This document shows positions 12,501 through 22,327 of a DNA stretch of 64,000 nt, piece by piece. The notes beneath the pieces are model-generated. The model was given only the letters and a program-made list of their open reading frames with translations. It did not search any database and was not told where the DNA came from. A program made the position numbers and the translations under genes. Source of the DNA: Trichosporon coremiiforme (lineage: Eukaryota > Basidiomycota > Tremellomycetes > Trichosporonales > Trichosporonaceae); contig BCJJ01000035.1 of assembly GCA_039545355.1 (NCBI GenBank), positions 62,001 through 126,000 of the forward strand, written 5' to 3'. The stretch's first letter is position 1. Each line of letters starts with the position of its first letter.

Positions 12501-14506
12501 ACTTCATGGAGGGCTTCTCCTCTACTGAGGACCTCATCACTGTTTCTGATGTGTCTGGGGCCGTTGGGGCATCGGTCAAGATGAGGGGTAAGAGCTCACT
12601 CGTTGTGAAACCAAGCTGACAGGCAGCCAAGATGAAGCTCATGTCCGGGTTCCGCGCCTGCCGTCTGATCTACCTCGTTGCGGGAAAGGTGAGTTATCAT
12701 ACGGAGTTTGAACTGACGGACAGGACAAGGGCTATGTCAAGGACATCATGAACTGGCCCAAGTCTGCTCAGACCAAAGTCTTCGCTGCTCGCTCGACGGG
12801 CGCGGACGAAGCTGACAAGGACCCCTTCCTCGAACTCGGTAACGACCACCTGTTCTACGCCGGCTGCTTTTTCCCGAGGACCTTCGACCAGTGGTCCAAC
12901 GAAATCAGGAAAACCGGCGGACAACTCCAGGCTAGTGAGGGCGCTGCTCAGCAGCCACAGTCTGCCGCCGCCCAGCAGCACCTTGGGCAGGGAGCGCCGA
13001 CGCCTCAGCAGCAGCTCCAGACGCAGCAGCTTGCCCCCGAGACCACCCCCAACCCTGGTCCCCTCGACCCCAACCACACAGGGTTGACCGCTCGTCCCGG
13101 CGCTTTCGCCGGCCTGCAGCAGCCCCTCAACCCGACGCAGTACAGCACGCCTCCACCCCAGTCGAGTTACACTCCACTCGCCCCCAGTCAGAGTTCCGTG
13201 GCTCCCATGCAGCCCCAGCAGCAGCCTCCCCCTCAGGGCCAGACCGTTGTCGGCTGGGGTCAGACCCGCAGTGCCACGTACAGCCACAGTTACCTGGCGC
13301 CGCCTCAAGGTCCTCCCCAGGGCGCTCCGCAGGAGAGGCAGCAGACACCTCACGGTGCGGACTGGGGCCAGCGCAGCGCTTCGTGGAGCCAGCCTCCTCA
13401 GCAGCAGCAGCAACAGGCTCCTCCTCAGCAGCAGCAACAGGCTCCTCCTCAGCAGCAGCAGCAAGCTCCTCCCCAGCGGCAGCAGCAGACCCCTCCACAG
13501 CAGTGGCAGCAGGCTCCGCCCCAGCAGCAGCAGGCGCCTCCTCAACAGTGGCAACAGCCTGCGCCTCAGCACCAGGGTCCGCCTCATCAGCAGCCTCCAC
13601 CTCAGCAGTGGCAGCAGGGCCCGCCCCAGCAGTCTCAGCAGCCTGTTTGGCAACAGCCCCAGCAACAGCAGCCGCCCCTGCAGCAGCATCAGCAGCAACC
13701 CCCTCCTCAGCAGCAGCAGGGGTGGGGACAGCAGCCCGCTCACCCCGAAGCTGGTTGGCATCAGCCCGCTCCTCAGCAGCAGTGGCAGCCGCAGGGTGGG
13801 AACCAGCAGCCCCCCGCTCAACAGTGGGGTCAACCTCCTCTGCAGCATCAAGGCCAGCAGCCTCCTGCTCAGTTCCAGGCTCAGCCCCAGCAGCCTCAGC
13901 AAGCTCCTCAGCAGCAGCACGCTCCGCAGCAGCAGCAGCCTCAGCAGCCTGCTCAGTCTCAGCAGCCTCCCTGGAACCAGTACGGCGCCGCTCCTCCTGC
14001 CCAGCCTCAGCAGCCGCAGAAGCAGCCTTCGCCCGCTGCTGAGCACCGCCAGTCTCAGGCGCGTCGCTACAACAAGGTGACTCTCTCCCATCGTCGCGGT
14101 TACGCCGGTTCGATCGGGGGGAGCCCTCCGTCGACCGACGAGGACAACCCTCTGCTCAAGGACGTGCCCCAGACGTCGCGTACCTTCGTCTCGCGCCCTC
14201 CCCAGTTTGCTCGTCCCGAGGACCCCGTCCAGCGTCCTGGAAGCTCCAACTCGCTGATCTCCATGGTCAGCTCCGCCGTGCACGGCCGTGGGGCGGGTCC
14301 TCCTCCCACTTTCCGCGTGCGCGACGTCTCGCAGCCTCACAATCAGCCTGCTCACGCTCCTCATGCACCCCAGCCTGCTGATGTTAAGGCTCCTCCTCCC
14401 TGGACCCAGAACGGTGGTGTTGCCCAGAAGCTCGAGAACAACGCGGCCCACTGGCGCTTGGTGAGTTGACGTCGAGCCGAAGGTCGGAACTAACGCCACT
14501 CAGTGA
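9511..14506 (+). CDS. Large coiled-coil, Gln/Pro-rich protein with DUF7923-like domain
   Basis: Nine exons: 9511-11648, 11686-12100, 12136-12183, 12221-12361, 12403-12429, 12464-12587, 12627-12688, 12724-14460 and 14504-14506, about 1564 residues. Residues 1-715 are Ser/Pro/Thr-rich and disordered. A coiled coil follows (about 750-850, e.g. ALKAEGEAREAADRTCALEA). Next is a folded domain starting HGFVAVFMEGEGRMFDPEEL and including MSGFRACRLIYLVAGKDKGY and DHLFYAGCFFP; from memory this resembles the domain preceding CCCH fingers in fungal zinc-finger proteins (DUF7923). No CCCH finger is visible. About 400 residues of Gln/Pro-rich sequence follow, with many CAG and CCT codons. The role is unknown; RNA handling or condensate formation is only inference. 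The first donor overlaps a TAA stop and the final intron falls just before the stop codon. Splitting it into two genes at 11650 is possible but less likely. Confidence 0.75.
13385..13990 (+). repeat. CAG/Gln-Pro-rich low-complexity tract
   Basis: Within the last large exon, CAGCAG(CAG) blocks alternate with CCTCC/CCC codons and encode repeated QQQQAPPQ-type units, with three nearly identical 15-18 nt units near 13395-13470. The tract is likely length-variable. Its reverse strand stays open for 600 codons as a poly-Leu/Arg artefact. Confidence 0.85.
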
Positions 14507-14854
14507 TGATAAGTAGAACGAGTATCGATCTGAACATGCCGGGGAGATCTCGCGTGCCCATGCCCTGTGTAGTGTGCAGCGAAGCGATGCCTGTGTATAG
14601 CAACTCGTATGAAGTATGGAGTGAACAAGTGTGCAGAGCCTTTGCCGAACATGTAGCCAAACCCCGCAATCAGCAGCATCGGCCAGGGCCGGTTCCATCC
14701 GAGGTGGCGTGTGATGTCATTGAGTGGCTTGCCGGCGGCAGTGCCGGCAGTGACGATAAACGCGACGCATCCGTCTCAGCCGCTTCACACACTCCGAAGC
14801 TTCAGCTCCGCTCTCCTCTCCATCACCCCGAGAACACCAGCGACACGGAGCACA
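14507..14854. other. Spacer before acetate kinase
   Basis: 348 bp between two tandem genes. A pyrimidine-rich stretch (14810-14830, ctccgctctcctctccatca) lies just upstream of the acetate kinase start, as expected for a fungal leader. No other element is evident. Confidence 0.4.
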
Positions 14855-16401
14855 ATGGGCGACGACACGTATCTGATTGCGCTGAACTGCGGCTCGTCCT
14901 CGATCAAGGGACGGCTGTACGTCGTGCCGCACAGCAGGAAGGAGAAGTTTGAGCAGATCGCGACGCTGAGCGTGAGCAACATTGGCGCGCCCGGCGAGCC
15001 GATCCACTTCACGCTCAAGTGGAGCGACAACAAGGGCAAGGATATGGACATTCACACGGACGACGGAGGGAGTGTTGAGCGTAAGTACCTAGGGCTAGCG
15101 AGGCTCCGCAGGAACCGGAGCCGGCAGCTGTGCTTCTCCCTTGGTCGGGAACGGGGATGGTCGACGAAAAGAGTGATAGCTAACACCCAGACAAGGACCT
15201 GTTCCCGCGCATCCTCGACCACCTCTCGGGCTCCGGCGGCGTGAAGAAGGACCAGATCCGCTACGTAACGCACCGCATCGTGCACGGCGGCGAGAACAAG
15301 AAGCCCCTCGTCGTGACGAGGGAGCACCCCGAAGCGCTGAAGGACATGGACAAGCTCGGCGAGTTTGCCCCTCTACACGTATGTCGAGGCTTTCTAAAGT
15401 GGAGGAGCGTAGCTAACAATCGTAGAACTACCACGCCATACTCGGCGTCCGCGCGTGCCTTGATGTGCTGCCTGAGAGCAAGAACTTACTCTGCTTCGAC
15501 ACCTTGTTCCATGTGAGTCACTGACGGCTGTCGGTACGTGCAAGGGCTAACGGGGTGGCAGCAAACCCTCCCGCCCGCAGTGTACAAGTACTCCCTCCCG
15601 CCCACCAAGGTCGAGACCGTAATCCCGCTGCGGAAGTACGGCTTCCACGGCCTCTCCTACGCCTCGATCACGCACACGATCTCGAAGGAGTTCGGGCGAC
15701 CCGCCAACCTCGTCGTGTGCCACCTTGGATCCGGCTGTTCAGCAGCCTGCATCCACGACGGCAAGTCCATCGACACGTCCATGGGCCTGACGCCGCTCGA
15801 GGGTCTCGTCGGCGGAACGCGCACGGGAAGCATAGACCCCACCGCCATCTTCCACCACACGCCCGACTACGCCGAGATGGTGCCCGAGCTGCACGTGAAC
15901 AAGGCAGAGTTCGTCATGAACAAGAAGTCTGGCCTGCTCGGGTTGAGCGGGACGACAAACTTTGGCCACATCTGTGAGCGCAAGGCCGCCAATGTCGGAG
16001 ACGTGCTGGGCAAGAACGAGAAGAGCGACGGCTTCAAGGTTACGAAGGAGGACAAGGCGAACGCGGCGCTCACGTACGATGTGTTCCTGGACCGGCTCAT
16101 GGCGTACCTCTCGCAGTACGTGCTGAAACTGGCGCACGAGACGGGCGGGGTCGAGAACATTGACGGAATCGTGTTCGCGGGCGGTATTGGAGAGCACTCG
16201 GCGGAGTTGAGGAAGGACGCTATTGGACGGTTGGGCGTGCTCGGCGTCAAGATCGATGAGAAGACGAACGACGCTGGCGTGCCCGATGGCAAGACGCAGG
16301 TGCTTGTCAGCACGGGCGACAGCAAGGTCCAGGTGTACATTGTCCTTACGGACGAGGAGGGATGGACGGCGCACATGGCCCGCGAGGTGTTTGATATCTA
16401 G
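14855..16401 (+). CDS. ACK: Acetate kinase
   Basis: Four exons: 14855-15080, 15191-15378, 15426-15512 and 15562-16401, 446 residues, close to the fungal family length. Motifs in order: NCGSSSIKG (N-terminal phosphate loop of the ASKHA fold), THRIVHGGE, the acetate-site motif CFDTLFHQTLP, GFHGLSYASI, HLGSGCSAACI, GTRTGSIDP and the C-terminal FAGGIGEHSAELRKD. The reaction is acetyl phosphate + ADP to acetate + ATP, or the reverse. In fungi that carry it, family knowledge pairs it with xylulose-5-phosphate/fructose-6-phosphate phosphoketolase in a cytosolic acetate bypass rather than with phosphotransacetylase. No partner enzyme is in this window. The start follows from the conserved motif beginning 10 codons after the only nearby ATG. 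A bacterial origin of the family is possible, but the introns show it is long domesticated. Confidence 0.96.
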
Positions 16402-16638
16402 ACTAGAGGATGTGATAAGATAGGAAGTCACAGTGTACACGAGCTGTTCTTTCAGGGAAGAGTTCCTAATCATCGATGTATTGTCAGTTGTTATCAGTGT
16501 GCCAAAGTCATCGCAGAACAAGAGTTAGGCAGAATCTAGTGCATACAAGCGACCAAGGTCGGAGTAGATGTTACAGTCATGTTGGTGTTGGTTTGTGCGA
16601 ATTATTGTTTGTTGCGGAACAGAGAGCGAGCGCGGTGC

Positions 16639-17202
16639 TTAAGCCCTGCGAGCAGGCTCGATGCCCTCAGTAGCGTTCAGCGCCTCCTTGCGACAGCTGG
16701 AGAGACCGCCGGCCCTGCACGCCTTGCACGTCGAGGGGTTGCTGGGAGTCAGCTGAGTCCTTGCGAGCCCGACAACTGTTCTCTGTGTTATCTTGCCGAT
16801 GGCCGCCTCCGGTCCTGCGCTGCCCGATTACATGGCAGGACGGTGGGACGATTGGAGAACGACGCGCGGAGCGATAGACCGTTGGGCGACGGCAGCATTG
16901 TAGCGGCGCAAGCGGCGGCACCAACACAACACCGAGGTCCCACCTCGGCGAAGAGAACACTACAGAACCACCAAAATAACTCACCCAGTGCACTCGGTCG
17001 AGACACAGCATCCGCATCCCTGGCACGCCTCGCACTGTCCCGGGTCGGCAGTGCAGCCACGGCACTCGGTCTTAGCGCAGTGGTCGCCGGTGTGGACCTT
17101 GGCGGCGCCAGTCTGATTGTCAGCTGAAGCTCAGAACAGTGATAGCTGGAAACTTACGCCGCAGAAGCCGCACGAGTCGGGGTTGCCAGTGCACTCGGAC
17201 AT
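16639..17202 (-). CDS. Small Cys-rich protein, metallothionein-like
   Basis: Three exons: 17202-17158, 17112-16985 and 16741-16639, 91 residues with 15 cysteines and no aromatic residue except one Phe. Three related modules are visible: ECTGNPDSCGFC in exon 1, GCTADPGQCEACQGCGCC in exon 2 and ECTGNPSTCKAC across the exon 2/3 junction. The match between the first and third modules appears only after splicing, which strongly supports exon 3. CxxC and CC pairs, small size and a Cys share near 16% are what metal-thiolate proteins show, so I infer cytosolic copper/zinc/cadmium binding; no homologue is recognised by name. A TATA box lies 110 bp upstream. If the second intron (243 nt) is retained, translation stops at once (TGA inside the donor GGGTGAGT), giving 58 residues with 12 Cys. 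A Cys-rich structural protein is the alternative. Confidence 0.75.
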
Positions 17203-17311
17203 TGTTCTTGCGTTGGTGATGGAGGTGAGGAGGTGGGTAGCGAAGGGGGGAGCGTGGCTCGAGAGTTGGAAGCTGGTGAGTTGATGAGTTGAGACAGCAC
17301 AGCGGTCGTGG

Positions 17312-17318
17312 TTATATA
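17312..17318 (-). promoter_or_regulatory. TATA box of the metallothionein-like gene
   Basis: TATATAA on the minus strand, 110 bp upstream of the ATG at 17202. TATA promoters in fungi favour strongly inducible genes, which would suit a metal-response gene. I could not identify a metal-response element with confidence. Confidence 0.5.
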
Positions 17319-18067
17319 TCCAGCCCAGAGCCAGTGCCCTATGGGCCCTATGATGTAACCCGCTATCAGCGGTTGGCCAGGCGTAGGCGGAGTCGGCCGG
17401 GGTAGGACTGGGCGCTGGGTGAGCCGCTGGAAGCCGCTGGATATGGTGGAAGCAGTGGCATGTCATGTCCCGTGGCCAATCAGCGTCTGCGTAATTGTCA
17501 GCTGGACTCGGGGCTGAGTCAAGCATGCGTCAAGATTCCAGGGGGGAAGGTCTGGGGGCGTATTTGGGCCACTGAAATCGCTGCTGAATGTCAGCTGCCA
17601 GCACCGCCAGGGTGTTAAGGTGTGGTACCAGCCGCCGATCTCCGTCACAGTCACAGATTACAATTACGTAACAATGACCGATGACATTGAATGCAGTGCA
17701 GATCTCTCAACTCGGTGCATACCGCCGCAAACAGTTCCGATTCAGTGCTAACTTTTGGCAGCTCGGTGAAAATACATTGAGTTATGCACTGTCCAAATAT
17801 GATGCATGCAGGAGCTGCATGAGGCCGCTGGGAGAGATAAGAGTGACAAGGTGCCCAAGCTGAATGTACATTACGTAACCAGGTCTCAGAAGTCTCCCAC
17901 GGTTAACTTGAACAGCGGGATCAAAAAGTCCAAGTGTGGCACCACACCTCCACCAACCACCACCCACCACCTACGTTCACCCAACCAGATCATTCTCTTT
18001 CGACGTCGAAAGACTGCAGAAAACGATGCAGAACAGTTGCAGGATGCAAAACAGAACGCTGCGCTCG
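17319..18067. other. Spacer upstream of metallothionein-like gene
   Basis: About 750 bp with no protein-like frame. It contains a perfect 16 bp palindrome at 17997-18012. Probably the distal promoter of the Cys-rich gene. Confidence 0.4.
17997..18012. promoter_or_regulatory. Perfect 16 bp palindrome
   Basis: CTTTCGACGTCGAAAG reads the same on both strands. It lies between the Cys-rich gene and the tRNA, 56 bp past the tRNA 3' end. It has the form of a dimer-binding site (TCGACGTCGA core containing ACGT, as bZIP factors prefer). The role is inference. Confidence 0.4.
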
Positions 18068-18151
18068 TGGAGAACTTAGGAATCGAACCAAAGACCTTGT
18101 CAAGGCTAGCTGCTTGCTAATGACACGCTCTACCAACTGAGCTAGATCCCC
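18068..18151 (-). tRNA. tRNA-Ala(AGC) with an 11 nt intron
   Basis: The minus strand folds as a tRNA: acceptor GGGGATC / GTTCTCC, D arm GCTC-AGTTGGTA-GAGC, anticodon stem TGTCA / TGACA with loop TTAGCA...T, variable AGGTC, T arm TTTGG-TTCGATT-CCTAA, discriminator A. Anticodon 34-36 is AGC. An 11 nt intron (AGCAGCTAGCC) sits after position 37, the usual eukaryotic site. The pair 3-70 is G-T (G-U), the alanine identity element, which supports the call. Without the intron it is 73 nt. Two T-T mismatches (6-67 and 51-63) are unusual and raise the chance of a decayed copy. Confidence 0.78.
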
Positions 18152-19071
18152 GAGACTTGGACACGATCGTGACCTGCCGTGGGGGCCGCAAAGCCGTTTG
18201 CACGGAGATTGGGCGTTCTGGCTGTTCTGCGGCGACTGTGTTTGGTCTGGAGCTCTGTTGGGGCTCTGCGGGGGGTGTCGACGGCTTGGAGCAGAAGTTA
18301 CGACGATGGGTAAGGTCGTGCTCTGAACGACACGTGCAGCTCACGCGATGGTGTTCTCCCACGCCCGTCCAACTTTCTTATCGTATACATCCCTGTGAGC
18401 TTTTGAGCCTAGCCAAGCTCACTCGGCTAAGTCAACGCGTACCCTACGCGTACCTACCCCGCAGTGTTCATCACAGGCACATCCTGCACCGAAAGTCGGA
18501 TCATTAGATATCGGGATTACTCCGCAACCTGCTCTGGACGGCTTCGCCGAGGACGGAGATTACAAGAGGAGCTGAAGGTGGACGGGTATGCACGGCCGTA
18601 TTGTAGGGGAAGGTGGAGCATGCCCCGCGTTGCCCCGCTCGCCCCGCTCTGAATGGAGTGAGCTCCGCCTCTCATGCCGACGATGCCTCAGCCAAGCTAT
18701 GTGCCGCTCAGCCACGTCGGCCACGCTATGACTTTCCAAACGCTGCTGGAGTCCGCTTGCCTACACACCACTGCACACACGACCGGCCGGCACGAAGATG
18801 TTGGGCTCTTGCCAGCCTGATTGCTGGACGCCGTTCTCCCCACGCATATCCGCTCCAAACGTCTCCAAACTGCTGACGGACAAGAGTTAAGACCTCGCTG
18901 TTAGTCGTTTGCTCGCCCGGTTCACATTGCTGCGCTGCTCGTGCTATGCTAGATAGTTCATGCCCAAACTTATCGTTAAAATGTGGTGTACAACTGAAGT
19001 GTTGCTGTTTTGTATGGAAAAAGGGAGGTTTATATATGCTAGATTGTTTGCTATGTTACTCAGCTGCACGC
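18152..19071. other. Spacer between tRNA and acyl-CoA dehydrogenase
   Basis: About 920 bp without a supported gene. The A/T-rich stretch at 18950-19070 is probably the 3' UTR of the acyl-CoA dehydrogenase. Nothing else is recognised. Confidence 0.4.
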
Positions 19072-20761
19072 TTAGGCGTACTGCTTCTTGAGGAACTTGG
19101 CAATGGTCTCGAGCTGGATGTTCGAGGTACCCTCGTAGATGGCACCGATCTTCGAGTCACGCCAGTACTTCTCGATACCGGTGTCACGGGTGAAGCCGAC
19201 ACCACCGCACCACTCAATGGCGGAGCCGGCGGCGCGCTGGGCGACGACCGAGGCGAAGTACTTGGCCATGGCGGCCTCCTTGGTGAACTCGCGGCCCTCC
19301 TCCTTGAGACGGGCGGCGTTGTAGGTCATGAGCTTGGCGGCCTCGATCTGGGTGTGGATGTCGGCGAACTGGAAGCCCATGCCCTGGAAGTCACCGACAG
19401 CCTTGCCGAACTGCTTGCGCTGGTAGGTGTAGGGGAGAGCGCGCTCGAAGGCACCCTGGGCGAGACCGATCATCTGGGCGGCGATACCGATACGGCCCTC
19501 GTTGAGGATCTGGATGGCAATCTTGTAGCCCTTGCCGACCTCACCGACAACGTTCTCCTTGGGGACCTTGATGTCGTCAAAGTTGAGGACACAGGTGGAC
19601 GAGGCACGAATACCGAGCTTCTCCTCCTTCTTCATGATCTCGACGCCCATGTCCTTGGAGACGGCGAAGCAGGTGATACCCTTGTAGCCCTTGGAGGGGT
19701 CGACGTTGGCGAAGACAAGGAAGGTCTCAGCCTCACCAGAGTTGGAGATCCACATCTTGGTGCCGTTCAGGACGTAGAAGTCTCCCGAGGGGTCAAGCTT
19801 GGCGGTGGTCTGGAGACCGAAGGCGTCGGAACCGGCTCCGGGCTCAGTAAGACAGAAGGAGCCGACCTTGGTCTGGGCGAGGCCGGGGAGCCACTTCTCC
19901 TTGATGGCGTCCGAGCCGTGGTGGCGGACGACAGTGTTGACGAGGGTGTTGTGGACGTCGACGAGGACGGCGACCGAGGGGTCAACACGCGAAATCTCCT
20001 CAACGGCAATGATAGCCGAAGTGAAGGAGCAGCCGGCACCACCGTACTCCTCAGGGATCTCAATACCCATGAGCTGTGGAACTAGTTAGCCGAAGCTCGT
20101 CGGATCAAAAAACTAAGGGCGGGAAGCCCATGGCGCGGCAGGTTCCGCCAGTCAGAAGTGACAGCTTCGTGTGGGGTAAACTCGGCGCCCGGGCACGAAA
20201 TCTGTCGGTCTTCATCGGTGACCTAACAATGCACACGCGCCATGTGTTCACCCGTCCTAAGCTGATGGTACTTACACCGTTGTCGAAGAGGCCCTGGATG
20301 AGCTCGGGGTCCATGATCTCCTTCTCGTCCATCTCGCGAACACGGGGCTGGATGACCTCGTCGGCGAACTTCTTGACTGGGAATGTTAGCTGGCTGTACG
20401 GAAGGAAAGCTCGGAGCGCAGACAGAGCCGGGGGGATAACGAGTGTGCACACGAGCAATGCTCCAGAGAGCGCCGAGGATTGAGGCAGCAGCGAGCTCAA
20501 GCTCGCCGACCACCTCTGCTCCCCGGCATCCAGCTCCGCAGCTTGTCGTGTGCGCTTTCAACTCTCCCGGAGCACTTCTGACGCTCAGATGGGATACCTA
20601 CCGGAGTCACGGAGCATGTTCTCCTCCTCAGTGAAGTTCCACAGGGACTGCCCCTTCTCGACGGTGGGGTAGTCGTTCATGCGGCCGGCGGTGGCCGAGA
20701 AGGCGCGGGCGTTGGCGACGCGCGAGACGCGGGTGGCGGTGCGGAGGCTGCGGGAGAACAT
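19072..20761 (-). CDS. Acyl-CoA dehydrogenase, short/branched-chain type, mitochondrial
   Basis: Three exons: 20761-20602, 20376-20276 and 20073-19072, 420 residues. The N-terminus MFSRSLRTATRVSRVANARA is Arg/Ser/Ala-rich without acidic residues, a typical mitochondrial presequence ending near AFSATAGR. The core holds IPEEYGGAG, FCLTEPGAGSDAFG (FAD/substrate loop), KMWISNSGEA, LGIRASSTC, YTYQRKQFGKAV, WCGGVGFTRD and, near the end, IGAIYEGTSNIQLETIAK with the catalytic Glu of the YEGT motif. It oxidises short straight or 2-methyl-branched acyl-CoA to enoyl-CoA with FAD, passing electrons to ETF (valine/isoleucine breakdown or beta-oxidation). The exact chain preference is inference. Introns 1 and 2 are over 200 nt. 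A palindromic TATA sequence lies about 85 bp upstream. Confidence 0.93.
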
Positions 20762-22327
20762 TGTGGGGATGTTTTGGGTTGAGAGGGGAGGGGTGATAGG
20801 GAAGAAGAGAGGAAGAGAAGGGGGATGGGGCGTGGTGGTTAGTTTATATAAAAGTCTGGGTGCGGTGTAGCGCAGGCAAGGCTAAGAAGAGAGACGCGAG
20901 CCGAGGGGCAGGAGAAAGGGGTGTGGAGGAAGGGTCCAAGGTCCACGTTGTGGTGCGGGTCTGGGACCAAGGATAGGCGATTTGGGATTTGAGCGAGCCC
21001 AGCACAGCCGGCGAGCCCGGCGAGGTTGTGCATGCAGTGTGCGGGCAGTACGGGCAGTGTGTCATCCAGGACAGTTCGAAAAGGGCCCCCGTACGGTGAT
21101 GAGGGGCTCTCTCGCCTAAAGTCTGAGGTTTGGTTGTAGCCGATTCCCTCAGGGGCCACCACGCGTAATTAAGGCGCGCTCCCAAGCCTTCCAGCGCAGA
21201 GCATGCAGAAGAGGAAGGTCCGGTCTCAACATAGCCGGATCCTGGTCCCGATGTGATTGGCGAGCGCACATACCGGCACAAACGCGTGTGCCTAGCACCA
21301 CTCCCAAGTATGTGCTATGCGGCCCTCGGCGGCTTCCCCAATCCCCAAACTCAACCGCAATGCAGCCCATGACGGCCCGCATCGCAGGACGAGGCAGAGG
21401 ATGCGCAGACCACGGTTTACAAGCCGAATGGCGCGAGATGGCATTCCGTTTCTACCCGCGGAGGCAGGCCATACCCTTCATCCCTCAACAGCTGATCGCC
21501 TGCCAGCCCACATGCAAAATCAAGCGAGCCGTACCTGCCCCCTATCCAAGCTGCCCAGTCACAGCTCCGCACCCTCTCGATCTGCGATCGATCGGTGTTT
21601 CTCTCTCGTGTACTCGTTTCGTTGTGTTTTAGCGCGACGCGTTCTCTCGCTATGGGGCGCGAACGTGTCGCGCCTCTTGGCTTGCTCGGCGTCGATCATA
21701 GGTTGCCTGACATTGAGGGGTTGTTAGCTGTGCTCCCGGTCTGATTCGTCTGTCTGCTGCACGACGCATCGCCCTCCTCTCCTGTCAGCTACAGTCAGCT
21801 CAGCGAAAAAACCAGACGGCCAGCGATGACGCGCAGCACGTTAATCTCGGCACTCGCGGTAGATCCTCGGATCTTGTCCCCCTCTCTACGCCCGGTTTTC
21901 GAATCCCACACAGCCCACACAGACCGGACAGCAGGAGCTGGGGTTCTTCACGTGACTAGAATATCTCTTGACTCTGTTTAACGCCGCACCCTTGCACTTC
22001 GGTCCTCGCTTATCAGCCGCAAAACTCCATTTTCGACCCATCTCCGATGTCGGCTAGCCGAATCTACGGTTGTGGGTCACTGATGGACTTGCGATGGGTG
22101 ACGGGAAATCCTCGGCACTTCTGAATCTGATAAGCCTCTGTTGTTGACAGAAATGTTGGGGCAGCTGGATTGCAGCTGGATGTGCATGCCAGCGCAGCTG
22201 TTGCTGAGCCGTCCGGGGCTTGCGCAAGAAAAGCGCAAAGATTACAAGTTGTTGATACATACACACATCTGTACTCTTCGTTATCGCTACACCATGTATC
22301 CACTCGATCTTCGAAGTCCGACCTCGA
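20762..22327. other. Spacer upstream of acyl-CoA dehydrogenase
   Basis: About 1.57 kb with the acyl-CoA dehydrogenase promoter at its left end and the MMS22 3' end at its right. No coding frame is convincing; open frames here lack homology and splice logic. Confidence 0.45.
20843..20852 (-). promoter_or_regulatory. TATA box of acyl-CoA dehydrogenase
   Basis: TTTATATAAA, palindromic, 82-91 bp upstream of the ATG at 20761, within an otherwise GC-rich stretch. Confidence 0.5.

Noticed and set aside
12697..14499. 600-codon open frame on the minus strand, Leu/Arg-rich
   Set aside because: It is the reverse complement of the CAG/CCT-rich exon of the + strand gene; poly-Leu is the expected artefact and no splice or start context supports it.
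15739..16521. 260-codon minus-strand frame
   Set aside because: Shadow of the acetate kinase last exon.
16579..17127. 182-codon + strand frame over the Cys-rich gene
   Set aside because: Low-complexity translation with no motif; the minus-strand three-exon model has repeated Cys modules and exact splice phases.
18946..20085. 379-codon + strand frame
   Set aside because: Antisense to the conserved acyl-CoA dehydrogenase; composition reflects its codon use.
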